Below are positions 43,263-51,476 of a stretch of 64,000 bases of DNA, one piece after another. The DNA is taken from the NCBI RefSeq assembly GCF_900177535.1, contig NZ_FXAJ01000001.1:806001-870000 (forward strand), in the 5' to 3' direction. The translations under genes were made by a program, and so were the position numbers. How positions within the stretch are numbered: the first letter of the stretch is position 1; every line of letters begins with the position of its first letter. The DNA comes from Priestia filamentosa (lineage in GTDB: Bacteria > Bacillota > Bacilli > Bacillales > Bacillaceae_H). Below the pieces are notes generated by a model that saw only the letters and a list, made by a program, of their open reading frames with translations, ran no database searches and was not told the DNA's origin.

Positions 43263-43508
43263 ATGAATAAACTTGGAATCGCTTCAATCTCTGTTGCTCT
43301 CTTTAATATCTTATTATTTCTTCTACTGCGCGGTCCAGGTGCAAACATAGGTCTTGTTGTGGGGATGTTTGGCGCGCTTTCCGTACTTGGGCTTGTGTTT
43401 GCTGTACTTTCCCAAAAGTGGCCATCTGTAGTGAGTGGGGCGGTGCTAAATGGAGGTGGACTAATACTTGCTCTCGTACTTTTTTTGACGGAAGGGGCTA
43501 TCTCTTAA
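43263..43508 (+). CDS. Small hydrophobic membrane protein
   Basis: 81 residues with three hydrophobic segments (about 5-22, 27-50, 55-76), glycine-rich. GAAAGGAGAAGG lies 4-8 bases before the ATG. Family not recognised; the layout resembles short DUF4064/DUF6142-like peptides, but that is weak. Confidence 0.6.
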   Translation: MNKLGIASISVALFNILLFLLLRGPGANIGLVVGMFGALSVLGLVFAVLSQKWPSVVSGAVLNGGGLILALVLFLTEGAIS

Positions 43509-43613
43509 AGAGCTATAAATAACATAAGGAACGTGTAACTTCAACAGATTCTCGTTAAAATATTGTAAAAATCCTCCGAGGAAACTTAACTTTTAAATTA
43601 CCAATTTATTAGG

Positions 43614-43619
43614 TATAAT
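43614..43619 (+). promoter_or_regulatory. -10 box upstream of comK
   Basis: TATAAT 36 bases before the comK ATG. The expected -35 (TTTTAA) is poor, typical of a promoter needing an activator. AT-rich AAAA/TTTT tracts upstream (43555-43600) might hold a ComK box. Confidence 0.4.
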
Positions 43620-43654
43620 TTCCTTGAATTGTTAATTAAAAGGAGGAATAATTG

Positions 43655-44149
43655 ATGGTTTTTAACAAGATTGATAGTTTTGTGAATCAAAATACCCAAT
43701 CGATACTGCCCTACGCAAATTCGTCGTACCAGTCTATCGTATATGAAGGAGGTGAAGCGTATAAATGTCATGATACGCCGAAGAAGATTATTGAAGATGC
43801 TTGTCTTTTTGCAGGATCAACATATGGGGGGAGAAGAATTGTTGCAACCAAATTGTTAGGGTATCAACGCAAAACACCAATTCTTGTTTGTCCGCACCGA
43901 AGAATATGCTTAATGCCAACAGGAGCTCCTGAACGATTTATGGACTGTTCCTGGTTCTCGGTTTTACATATTGCTAAAATTATTAACAACTATGAAGGAA
44001 CAAATCATCCAGCAATTCAGTTAAAAAGTGGCGTCTACATTTCTGTTCCAAATTCATACATCGTGCTTCGACAGCAATTCGAGCGAGCACAAACCTGTTT
44101 GAATTTTTTTACAGAACGAGAGAACGATTCTGGATACTTTTCAGATTAA
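43655..44149 (+). CDS. comK: Competence transcription factor ComK (short form)
   Basis: About 164 residues. Matches the ComK core: ACLFAGSTYGGRRIVATKLLGY, then TPILVCPHRRICLMPTGAP and CSWFSVLHIAKI (the B. subtilis equivalents are FGSSYAGRK, PPIM and CGWISHVHV). ComK binds AT-boxes and turns on DNA-uptake genes. The C-terminal extension of B. subtilis ComK (about 190 residues in total) appears shorter here. ATG with AAAGGAGGAAT upstream. It could be a paralogue of a longer chromosomal ComK. Confidence 0.85.
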   Translation: MVFNKIDSFVNQNTQSILPYANSSYQSIVYEGGEAYKCHDTPKKIIEDACLFAGSTYGGRRIVATKLLGYQRKTPILVCPHRRICLMPTGAPERFMDCSWFSVLHIAKIINNYEGTNHPAIQLKSGVYISVPNSYIVLRQQFERAQTCLNFFTERENDSGYFSD

Positions 44150-44226
44150 AACGTTTCTTTCTAGCAAGTGTAGCACAGTAGGAGTGAAGAAAGTGTAAAG
44201 TAGTTATTAAGAGTAGAAAATGTAGC

Positions 44227-44258
44227 GGAAGACTTTGGGGAGAGTCTTCCTTTTTTTT
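44227..44258 (+). terminator. comK terminator
   Basis: GGAAGACT / AGTCTTCC stem followed by eight T's. Confidence 0.88.
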
Positions 44259-44598
44259 ATAGATAGAGACAATAACGAAAAATAGTAAAGTATGAGTCTT
44301 TTGTAAAAGAAAGGTACGCTTTTTATAAGAAAAAAGAGCGCTTTTTTATTTTGTAATTAAAAAAAGTGAAACAAAATAAAAAAGTTTTAAAGATCTGTGG
44401 AAAGTAAAAGAAAATAGTCGATAAGAACTATATGAACATTTTTAACATATTGTTCACTAGTTATTTTTAGTAACAATAAAAACCTTTCAACCCTATCTAC
44501 AAAAGGAAAGAAAGCGCTATCTATAAAGGTTAATAAGAATTATAATAGAGAGAAAAGAAATTAATATTTTTAAAAAATAGCATAGATTAAAAGAACTA

Positions 44599-44648
44599 CC
44601 CCAGAAAAAGTGGTGAAATTTCGACAAAAATTACCTCTTTCTCTGGGG
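44599..44648. repeat. Long inverted repeat before the capsule promoter
   Basis: CCCCAGAAAAAG / CTTTCTCTGGGG (12 bp, one mismatch) with a partly self-complementary interior (GGTGAAATTT ... AAATTACC). It directly precedes the -10 box, so it may be an operator or the terminator of a short upstream transcript. Confidence 0.55.
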
Positions 44649-44657
44649 ATTTTGTAG

Positions 44658-44666
44658 TGCTATAAT
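44658..44666 (+). promoter_or_regulatory. Extended -10 promoter of the polysaccharide operon
   Basis: TGCTATAAT, i.e. TGn plus a perfect TATAAT. No good -35, as usual for extended -10 promoters. Confidence 0.6.
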
Positions 44667-44735
44667 GATTAAATTTGGAAATGACGGTATAAATATTCCT
44701 TTTTTATGTCAAAAAACGCCAGAGGAGTGAAGTTA

Positions 44736-45065
44736 TTGTTAGATATTCATTGTCACATTTTACACGGCGTTGACGATGGAGCAGAAAACGAAGCGGCATC
44801 ACTCGAAATGGCTCGAGAAGCCGTTCGTGAAGGCATCACGAAGAACCTCGCAACTCCACATCACAAAAATGAAAGATATGATAATCGCAAAGAAGACATA
44901 CTTTTAAAAGTAAAGAAACTAGACGATTTACTTCAAAGAGAAGAGGTTCCTCTAACCATCTTACCAGGACAAGAAACCCGTATTTATGGTGAAATACTTG
45001 AAGATATTGAAAAAGATGAGATTCTTACTTTAATGGAGAAAAAGGTAAAAACCTACTTAATTTAA
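44736..45065 (+). pseudogene. Truncated copy of CpsB/YwqE-type tyrosine phosphatase
   Basis: 109 residues. DIHCHILHGVDDGA, ATPHHKN and ILPGQETRIYGE match the N-terminal half of the intact phosphatase at 46760-47524, including the metal-binding DIHxH. It ends after DEILTLMEKKVKTYLI, so the rest of the PHP barrel and its later metal ligands are missing. TTG start behind GAGGAGTGA. Probably an inactive leftover of duplication; it could still bind the kinase tail. Confidence 0.75.
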
Positions 45066-45213
45066 TCCTCTATGATTCAATTTTTTAGTGGAGGATAATT
45101 AAAATTACCTCTTTTTTTTTGTGAAAAAAATGTATCTACTATAGTAGAAGTAAAATACCTATTTTGCAGTCTAACTATACTAAATTGATAAAATACAAAA
45201 CTTGGGGGAAATC

Positions 45214-45960
45214 ATGGAAGGATCAATCAACTTAAGAGAGAGGTTTCAACCATTAAAGAAACATCTCTTACTCATTAGTATTATTACAGTTATTTTAACC
45301 ATAGCAAGTGGAATAGTTAGTTACTTCCTTCTAACACCAATATACCAATCTTCAACACAAATTCTTGTGAATCAATCAAAAAATGGACAGCAAATTTATA
45401 GTGCTAATGAATTACAAACTAACCTTCAATTAGTTAATACATACAATGTCATTATTAAGAGTCCAGCGATTTTAGACGAAGTCATTAAAAAAGAGGATTT
45501 AAAAATGACTTCTGGAGCACTAAACAAATTAATTTCTGTTTCAAGTGAAGAAGACTCACAGGTTGTGAATGTTACGGTACAATATAAAAATCCGCAAAAG
45601 GCTGCGGATATCGCGAATGCAATTGCCACAACATTTCAAAATGAAATTAAAAAAATTATGAATGTTGATAACGTTAGCATTTTAGCAAAAGCTGAAATAA
45701 GCAATAACTCTTCACCAATTAAACCTAATCCTATATTTAATATGGCTATTGCCTTAGTAGTTGGGTTAATTGTTGGAGTAGGCTTAGCGTTCTTGCTTGA
45801 TTATTTAGATAACACAATTAAAAAGGAACAAGATATTGAAAACCAGCTTGATCTTCCTGTATTAGGTACAATAACTACTATTAATGTGAATGGCAACACA
45901 AAGAACAAAGGAAGCCAAACAAAGATTAATGAAACAAGAGGTGAGTCAGTTGGCTCGTAG
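45214..45960 (+). CDS. Polysaccharide chain-length/kinase-modulator protein (Wzz, YwqC/CapA-like)
   Basis: About 248 residues. Two helices: about 20-40 and about 170-192, flanking an extracellular domain with PIYQSSTQILVNQS and QLVNTYNVIIKSPAILDEVI. After the second helix comes the Pro-rich SSPIKPNPIFNM segment of Wzz proteins and a cytoplasmic tail that activates the adjacent BY-kinase. ATG at 45214 follows GGGGGAAATC. It overlaps the kinase gene. Confidence 0.9.
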   Translation: MEGSINLRERFQPLKKHLLLISIITVILTIASGIVSYFLLTPIYQSSTQILVNQSKNGQQIYSANELQTNLQLVNTYNVIIKSPAILDEVIKKEDLKMTSGALNKLISVSSEEDSQVVNVTVQYKNPQKAADIANAIATTFQNEIKKIMNVDNVSILAKAEISNNSSPIKPNPIFNMAIALVVGLIVGVGLAFLLDYLDNTIKKEQDIENQLDLPVLGTITTINVNGNTKNKGSQTKINETRGESVGS

Positions 45961-46648
45961 GGATAAAGATAAGGTTCTCCAACTTGAAAATAGAGATTTG
46001 ATCTCTTTAACAAATCCAAAGTCGCCAATAGCTGAACAATTTCGAACAATTCGTACAAATATCGAATTTTCAAATATTGACGCGGATTTACGTACAATAG
46101 TTGTTACATCCTCCAGTCCAGCTGAAGGGAAATCAACAATAACTGCTAATCTCGCTGTTGTATTTGCTCAGCAAGGAAAGCGTGTTTTGGTAATCGACTC
46201 TGATTTACGTAAACCAACTACCCATTATACATTTCAAATAGAGAATCATATCGGGCTATCTAATGTTCTAACTAAACAAACAACACTAGAGGGAACGGTG
46301 CAGACAACTAACCAAGAAAATCTATGGGCTTTAACAAGTGGACCAATTCCACCTAATCCTTCAGAACTTCTCGGTTCAAGAAGTATGATCTCCTTATTAG
46401 AAAAGGCCAAGAGAGAATATGATATTATCATTCTCGATTCGCCACCTGTATTAGCTGTGACAGATGCACAAATATTGTCCAATTTAACAGATGGAGTGGT
46501 TCTTGTTGTTAGTAGCGGGAAAACACAAATAAATTCTGCGAAGAAAACAAAGGAACTACTTGAAAGTGCAAAAGCGAAAATTCTTGGTGTCGTATTGAAT
46601 AATAAAAAAGTACAGAAAAATCAATATTATTACTATGGGGGAGAGTAG
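45950..46648 (+). CDS. Bacterial tyrosine kinase (CpsD/YwqD type)
   Basis: About 232 residues. Walker A SSSPAEGKSTITANLAVV, Walker A' VIDSDLRKPT, Walker B IIILDSPPVLAVTDA and a C-terminal tyrosine cluster (NQYYYYGGE) that is autophosphorylated. The N-terminal PIAEQFRTIRTNIEFS docks on the modulator. TTG at 45950 behind AGAGGTGAG is chosen; it overlaps the upstream gene end by 11 bases. The kinase controls polymer assembly and uronate-forming dehydrogenases in B. subtilis. Confidence 0.93.
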   Translation: MARRDKDKVLQLENRDLISLTNPKSPIAEQFRTIRTNIEFSNIDADLRTIVVTSSSPAEGKSTITANLAVVFAQQGKRVLVIDSDLRKPTTHYTFQIENHIGLSNVLTKQTTLEGTVQTTNQENLWALTSGPIPPNPSELLGSRSMISLLEKAKREYDIIILDSPPVLAVTDAQILSNLTDGVVLVVSSGKTQINSAKKTKELLESAKAKILGVVLNNKKVQKNQYYYYGGE

Positions 46649-46759
46649 TCATACTTTGTCCCATCCCCCTTTTATTTGTTTTTTTAATGACAATTTTTCA
46701 TTGGATATTTTAGAGGAGAATGAGAAAATTTAACAAAAGGTCTAATGGAGGTGAGTGAT

Positions 46760-47524
46760 TTGATTGATATTCATAGTCACATTTTACCTGGCATTGACGA
46801 TGGTGCATTGACGATGGAGAATGCGATTAATATGGCGAGGGTAGCTGTAGACGAAGGGATTACGAAGCTAATTGCTACTCCGCATCATCAGAACGGAATA
46901 TTTTTTAATAGGAAACAAGATATTTTAAAGAGGGTAACGAATCTTAATCATGTGCTTCGAAGTGAGGATATCCCCTTAGAGATTCTGCCAGGTCAGGAGA
47001 CACGAATTTACGGTGATTTATTAGAAGATTTTGAGAAGGGAGATATTTTAACTCTCAATCACACGCACTACTTATTTATTGAATTGCCTTCTGGGTATGT
47101 TCCAAATTATACGGAACAACTTTTGTTTAATATACAGTTAAAGGGATTGACGCCGATTATTGTACATCCAGAGAGAAATGCTGAATTTATGGAGAATCCG
47201 GAGAATCTACTTAATCTTGTTAAGAAGGGGACACTTACCCAAGTTACAACTAGTAGTTTGACCGGAAACTTCGGAAAGAAGATTCAGAAATTTTCAATGC
47301 AGTTAATTGAGGCAAATTTGACTCATTTTATTGCTTCTGATGCCCATAATATTTTAACGAGAAGTTTTTGTATTAAGGAATCTATCGCTGAAATAGATAA
47401 AGAATTTGGAAATCAGATAGTTCATTATTTTCAGGAGAATGCTGCTCTCCTTATACAGGGACAAGCTGTTTATAAACAAGAACCAAGTCCAATTAGGCGT
47501 AAAAAATTTTTAGGGATTTTTTAA
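46760..47524 (+). CDS. ywqE: Manganese-dependent tyrosine-protein phosphatase (CpsB/YwqE, PHP fold)
   Basis: 254 residues, the same length as I recall for B. subtilis YwqE. PHP-barrel metal motifs: DIHSHILPGIDDGA, ATPHHQN, PGQETRIYGD, IVHPERNAEF and ASDAHNI. Dephosphorylates the BY-kinase and its targets. TTG at 46760 follows GGAGGTGAG. Third member of the modulator-kinase-phosphatase cassette. Confidence 0.93.
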   Translation: MIDIHSHILPGIDDGALTMENAINMARVAVDEGITKLIATPHHQNGIFFNRKQDILKRVTNLNHVLRSEDIPLEILPGQETRIYGDLLEDFEKGDILTLNHTHYLFIELPSGYVPNYTEQLLFNIQLKGLTPIIVHPERNAEFMENPENLLNLVKKGTLTQVTTSSLTGNFGKKIQKFSMQLIEANLTHFIASDAHNILTRSFCIKESIAEIDKEFGNQIVHYFQENAALLIQGQAVYKQEPSPIRRKKFLGIF

Positions 47525-47839
47525 TTTACTTTTATGCTACCTAACAAGGGATTTAAAATTCATTAATTGCCAATGAAAATATTTTAACAGGTGGACCAAT
47601 ACCACCTTAAATTTTTTTAGATTTATAACGATTCTTTTGTCATGGTTCATGATGTTCAATTTTAGGGGTTGAATGAACTGAATTATTATATTCCACCTAT
47701 TTTGATGCTTAGAGCTTGAATATCAAAACAATCTATTTATGACGTGCTTATAGGAATTCATTCGTAAGAGGATTGGCATAAAAAACAATTTACTTTTATG
47801 TTAATAAATAATAATTATTAGGGGAGGGAGAAAAGAAAG
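47525..47839 (+). other. Gap with BY-kinase remnant
   Basis: About 315 bases, AT-rich. Contains the kinase-gene relic at 47572-47610; otherwise no coding or RNA feature identified. Confidence 0.5.
47572..47610 (+). pseudogene. Short relic of a second BY-kinase gene
   Basis: Translates as NENILTGGPIPP-stop, matching the kinase motif ENLWALTSGPIPP. The DNA (TTAACAGGTGGACCAATACC) is nearly identical to the kinase segment around 46335-46352. With the truncated phosphatase at 44736, it indicates a former second regulatory cassette. Confidence 0.6.
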
Positions 47840-48019
47840 GTGACAAGCTTTGACAACTATCCTAAGTCTGTAAAAAAGGCCTTGCGTTACATTAAGCAGG
47901 ATGCTCATCTATCCCAATTAAAAAACTTAGAAGAGATATTTTTACAGTCTATTAATCTTAGAAAAAAAGCTTTAGAAAACAAAACGGATTTCTCACATCT
48001 AGGAACTAATAAACACTAA
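47840..48019 (+). CDS. Small hypothetical helical protein
   Basis: 59 residues: VTSFDNYPKSVKKALRYI..., then SQLKNLEEIFLQSINLRKKALENK. Predicted all-helical, charged, no signal or membrane segment. GTG start with GGGGAGGGAG about 10 bases upstream. Sits just before the first glycosyl-transfer gene. Family not recognised. Confidence 0.5.
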   Translation: MTSFDNYPKSVKKALRYIKQDAHLSQLKNLEEIFLQSINLRKKALENKTDFSHLGTNKH

Positions 48020-48074
48020 TTTTTTTATAAAACTTGAGCTTAATAACAGTTAGTATGAAAGGATGCATATTTAT

Positions 48075-48725
48075 ATGGGTGTGAAGGAAATCGAAAAAAA
48101 ATTACTAGATGAGCCTACTATTAATAATATAAAAGTTCCCAGTGTTCATCGCTATTTAATATTCAAAAGCTTTTTTGACTTTGTTTTAGCATTAATAGGT
48201 ATTATAATTACTTTTCCAATTTTGACTTTATTTTGTTTACTTATAAAATTAGAATCTAAAGGGCCTGCTTTTTACACTCAGGAAAGGGTAGGCATAAAAG
48301 GGACGAAATTTTATGTTATAAAGCTTAGATCAATGTATACAAATGCCGAGGCAAAAGGGGCACAATGGGCCTCAAAAGATGACCCTAGGGTTACCAAAAT
48401 AGGAAAGTTTATTAGACAAACTCGAATTGATGAAATTCCTCAATTAATTAATGTGTTAAAGGGGGATATGAGTATAATAGGACCTAGGCCTGAAAGACCT
48501 TTTTTTACAAAACAATTTGAAAACGAAATCCCTGGCTTTATAAATAGGTTAGCTGTAAAACCAGGCCTGACTGGATGGGCTCAGGTGAATGGTGGATACG
48601 ATATAACTCCTAAGCAAAAACTAGAACATGACTTATTTTATATTAACAATTTATCCTTTAAAATTGACTTGAAAATTTTTCTGAAAACAATATTAGTAGT
48701 TTTTACAGGTGATGGAGCAAGGTAA
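48075..48725 (+). CDS. Initiating sugar-phosphate transferase (polyisoprenyl-phosphate glycosyltransferase)
   Basis: About 216 residues. One N-terminal hydrophobic hairpin (FKSFFDFVLALIGIIITFPI), then the bacterial sugar transferase domain: YTQERVGIKGTKFYVIKLRSM, KIGKFIRQTRIDEIPQLINVLKGDMSIIGPRPERP (catalytic D/E) and VKPGLTGWAQVNGGYD. Transfers the first sugar-1-phosphate to undecaprenyl phosphate. ATG at 48075 chosen, 10 bases after AAAGGATG. Confidence 0.93.
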   Translation: MGVKEIEKKLLDEPTINNIKVPSVHRYLIFKSFFDFVLALIGIIITFPILTLFCLLIKLESKGPAFYTQERVGIKGTKFYVIKLRSMYTNAEAKGAQWASKDDPRVTKIGKFIRQTRIDEIPQLINVLKGDMSIIGPRPERPFFTKQFENEIPGFINRLAVKPGLTGWAQVNGGYDITPKQKLEHDLFYINNLSFKIDLKIFLKTILVVFTGDGAR

Positions 48726-48796
48726 ACTAAATTATTCATACATATCCTCCATTACTTTAAAAACAATTTTTAATAATTAGATCTGAAGGTGTTAAT

Positions 48797-50020
48797 GTGA
48801 AAATATTATTTTTAACCCAATTTTTCCCTCCAGAAACTGGAGCTGCTTCAAAGAGGATACATGGTTTGGCAAGACATTTAGTAAATTTAGGACATGAAGT
48901 ATATGTTGTAACTGGTATGCCTAATTATCCAAGTGGTAAAATAAAAAAAGAATATCAGGGCAAAAAATTTCATTTCGAAGAGATAGATGGAATAAAGGTT
49001 TTCCGATACTATGTTTATGTTTCTAATAAGAGAAACACTTTAAATAGGCTTTTCAATTACTTCTCATTAGTCTTCTCATCTTTATTTTTCCTATTTAAAA
49101 GAAAAAAAGTAGATATAATCATTACCTCTTCACCACCCTTATTTCTGGGAATATCAGGGGTAATTATGAGTAAAGTTAAGAGAATTCCCCATATATTTGA
49201 CGTAAGGGATATTTGGCCAAATATAGCAGTTGAAATGGGGGAAATTTCCGAACAATCTAAAGCATATAAATTAATGAGCAGTATTGAAACTTATATATAT
49301 AAAAATTCATCTATTTTAACAGTTGTAACAAAAGGAAAGAAGGAGACATTAGTTAGAAAAGGGATAGATAAAGAGAAAGTTAGATTAATAAGCAATGGTT
49401 TTGATGAAGAGTTTCTCGATTTCCCAATTAATCATCAAATTGCTGAAGAGTATGGACTTTTAAATAAGTTCAATTTACTCTACGCTGGAATAATAGGTAT
49501 AGCACAAGGAATTGATTTAATCATTCAGGCAGCAGAAATATTGAAGCCATATAGTGAAATACAATTTGTACTCGTAGGAACAGGTGCTGAGTTAGAGAAA
49601 ATGAAAAGCTTAGTAAAAGAGAAGAAGTTAGATAATATAGTATTTACTGGTGAACAACCACACATTAATATTAGATCATTCTTATATTATTCCCACGTAG
49701 CGCTTGTGCCACTTAAGAGTGATGCCTTAAAAGATAGCGTACCAACAAAGTTATATGAAGCTCTTGGAGCAGGAAGACCTGTTATTTTAAGCGCAAGTGG
49801 TGATTCAGAAGAGGTAGTAAAAGAGTCAAAAGGTGGCCTTGTTATAAAACCAGGTGATGTAAATATGCTTGTTCAGTCTATAGAAAAGTTGTATAAAGAT
49901 AAAAGTTTTTATAATTATTGTAAGGAAAGTAGTAGAGATTATATTTTAAGTAATTATAGTAGAAAGTCAATTGCCAAAACATTTGAACAAGAACTTAAAT
50001 CAATATTAAAAAGTAAATAA
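48797..50020 (+). CDS. GT4 glycosyltransferase (WbuB/EpsF-like)
   Basis: 407 residues, GT-B fold. N-terminal KILFLTQFFPPETGAASKRIHGLARHL and VVTGMPNYPSG, mid DIRDIWP-like VRDIWPNIAV, C-terminal nucleotide-sugar site: PTKLYEALGAGRPVI. GTG start with GAAGGTG upstream. WbuB-type enzymes add N-acetylfucosamine-type sugars; substrate here unknown. Confidence 0.9.
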   Translation: MKILFLTQFFPPETGAASKRIHGLARHLVNLGHEVYVVTGMPNYPSGKIKKEYQGKKFHFEEIDGIKVFRYYVYVSNKRNTLNRLFNYFSLVFSSLFFLFKRKKVDIIITSSPPLFLGISGVIMSKVKRIPHIFDVRDIWPNIAVEMGEISEQSKAYKLMSSIETYIYKNSSILTVVTKGKKETLVRKGIDKEKVRLISNGFDEEFLDFPINHQIAEEYGLLNKFNLLYAGIIGIAQGIDLIIQAAEILKPYSEIQFVLVGTGAELEKMKSLVKEKKLDNIVFTGEQPHINIRSFLYYSHVALVPLKSDALKDSVPTKLYEALGAGRPVILSASGDSEEVVKESKGGLVIKPGDVNMLVQSIEKLYKDKSFYNYCKESSRDYILSNYSRKSIAKTFEQELKSILKSK

Positions 50021-50094
50021 AAGATATAATATATTTATTGGTAAAATTATAAAAAAGAATAAAAGGGATTATTTATTCTTGGATAGGTGTAACA

Positions 50095-51423
50095 ATGAGT
50101 AACTTGCAAAAGAGAATATCAAATTTATCAATATTACAAAAGATCCTACCTAAAATTAAAGAAAAAAACTTTATCTATAATGTATTTATTCTAGTTGGGG
50201 GTACAGCTATAGGACAAGGACTGACTATAATAGCTTCTCCCTTTCTAACTCGTTTTTACTCGCCAGAAGACTTTGGATTGTTAGCAACCTACGTCTCTGT
50301 ATTATCAATTTTAGTAGTAATAGCTTCATTAAGATATGAATTAGCTATTCCACTACCTAAAAATAATACTGTAGCAAGTAATTTATTGGTTTTATCTTTA
50401 TTTATTGTATTTATATTCACCTTAGTAATTAGCGTTCTATTAATATTTTTCCATGATTTTTTATTGAAGATACTGAATGCACCTTTATTAGAAAAATATC
50501 TATGGTTATTACCCATTAGTATTCTTGGAGCAGGAATCTATAAAGTTCTAAATTATCAGGCAATTAGAAAACAAAAATTTGGGCATATCTCAAAAACAAA
50601 AGTAACTCAAAGTTCAAGTCAAGTTCTCGTACAATTAGGAATTGGGGTAACTTTTGGAAGTCCTATAGGGCTATTTATTGGAGATGCTGTAGGACGTGCA
50701 AGTGGAAGTGGGACATTACTTAAGACGATACTACATGAAGATAAGGGAGATCTTAAGAAATGGTCGTTAAAGGGGATAAAGAGGGCTGCCATTCGATATA
50801 GAAAATTCCCTTTAGTATCAAGTGTTTCATCTTTATTTAATACAGCAGGGTTACAACTTCCTCAATTACTAATAATCACGCTTTATGGTGCCCATATAGC
50901 AGGTTTATTTAGCTTAGTACAAAGAGTCATTGGTTTTCCTATGACAATGGTAGGCCAATCGGTTTCTCAAGTCTATCTATCGGAAGTAGTAAAGATGGTG
51001 AATATCGGTGGGGGAAAAATGAGAACCATGTTTCTAAAAACTTCATTGAGACTTTTAGCTTTTGGTATAGTTCCCGTAACCATACTCTCTTTCTTTGGGC
51101 CTTCTATTTTTGCATTATTTTTTGGAGAAACTTGGCGTGAGGCTGGTGAGTATAGCAAAGTTCTAGGGGTGATGTTCTTACTGCAATTTATTGTATCACC
51201 TTTATCACAAACTCTAAACATATTAGAGTACCAAAAGTGGCAGTTGGGTTGGGATATATCAAGACTCCTAATGGTGTTGGCAGTATTTTTCTTATCTAAT
51301 ATGTTCCAGTTCACACCTTTAATTAGTATTGTTCTATACGGCGTGGTTATGTCGATAGCTTACATAGTACTGTATATTTTATCTTATATAGCAATAACCA
51401 AAGGTAGACATTTAAAAAATTAA
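50095..51423 (+). CDS. Lipid-linked oligosaccharide flippase (Wzx/polysaccharide biosynthesis protein)
   Basis: 442 residues, about 12-14 hydrophobic segments. N-terminal FILVGGTAIGQGLTIIASPFLTRFYSPEDFGLLATY is typical of Wzx/MOP-family flippases. Moves the undecaprenyl-linked repeat unit across the membrane. Only a weak SD (ATAGGTG) lies before the ATG. Confidence 0.9.
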   Translation: MSNLQKRISNLSILQKILPKIKEKNFIYNVFILVGGTAIGQGLTIIASPFLTRFYSPEDFGLLATYVSVLSILVVIASLRYELAIPLPKNNTVASNLLVLSLFIVFIFTLVISVLLIFFHDFLLKILNAPLLEKYLWLLPISILGAGIYKVLNYQAIRKQKFGHISKTKVTQSSSQVLVQLGIGVTFGSPIGLFIGDAVGRASGSGTLLKTILHEDKGDLKKWSLKGIKRAAIRYRKFPLVSSVSSLFNTAGLQLPQLLIITLYGAHIAGLFSLVQRVIGFPMTMVGQSVSQVYLSEVVKMVNIGGGKMRTMFLKTSLRLLAFGIVPVTILSFFGPSIFALFFGETWREAGEYSKVLGVMFLLQFIVSPLSQTLNILEYQKWQLGWDISRLLMVLAVFFLSNMFQFTPLISIVLYGVVMSIAYIVLYILSYIAITKGRHLKN

Positions 51424-51476
51424 TTTAAGAGAGAATATTTTTAATTATTCATCTGTATTTTTTTGGAGGCTTTCCT

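Larger units (their letters stand above)
44259..44735 (+). other. Upstream region of the polysaccharide island
   Basis: About 480 bases, highly AT-rich, no gene. It contains an imperfect cre-like AGAAAGCGCTATCT (44509-44522, 12 of 14 consensus positions), a long dyad (44599-44648) and an extended -10 promoter (44658-44666). Confidence 0.5.

Noticed and set aside
44509-44522. cre box controlling the polysaccharide operon
   Set aside because: Two consensus mismatches at the outer conserved positions and a distance of about 140 bases from the -10 make it too weak to list as a regulatory site on its own.
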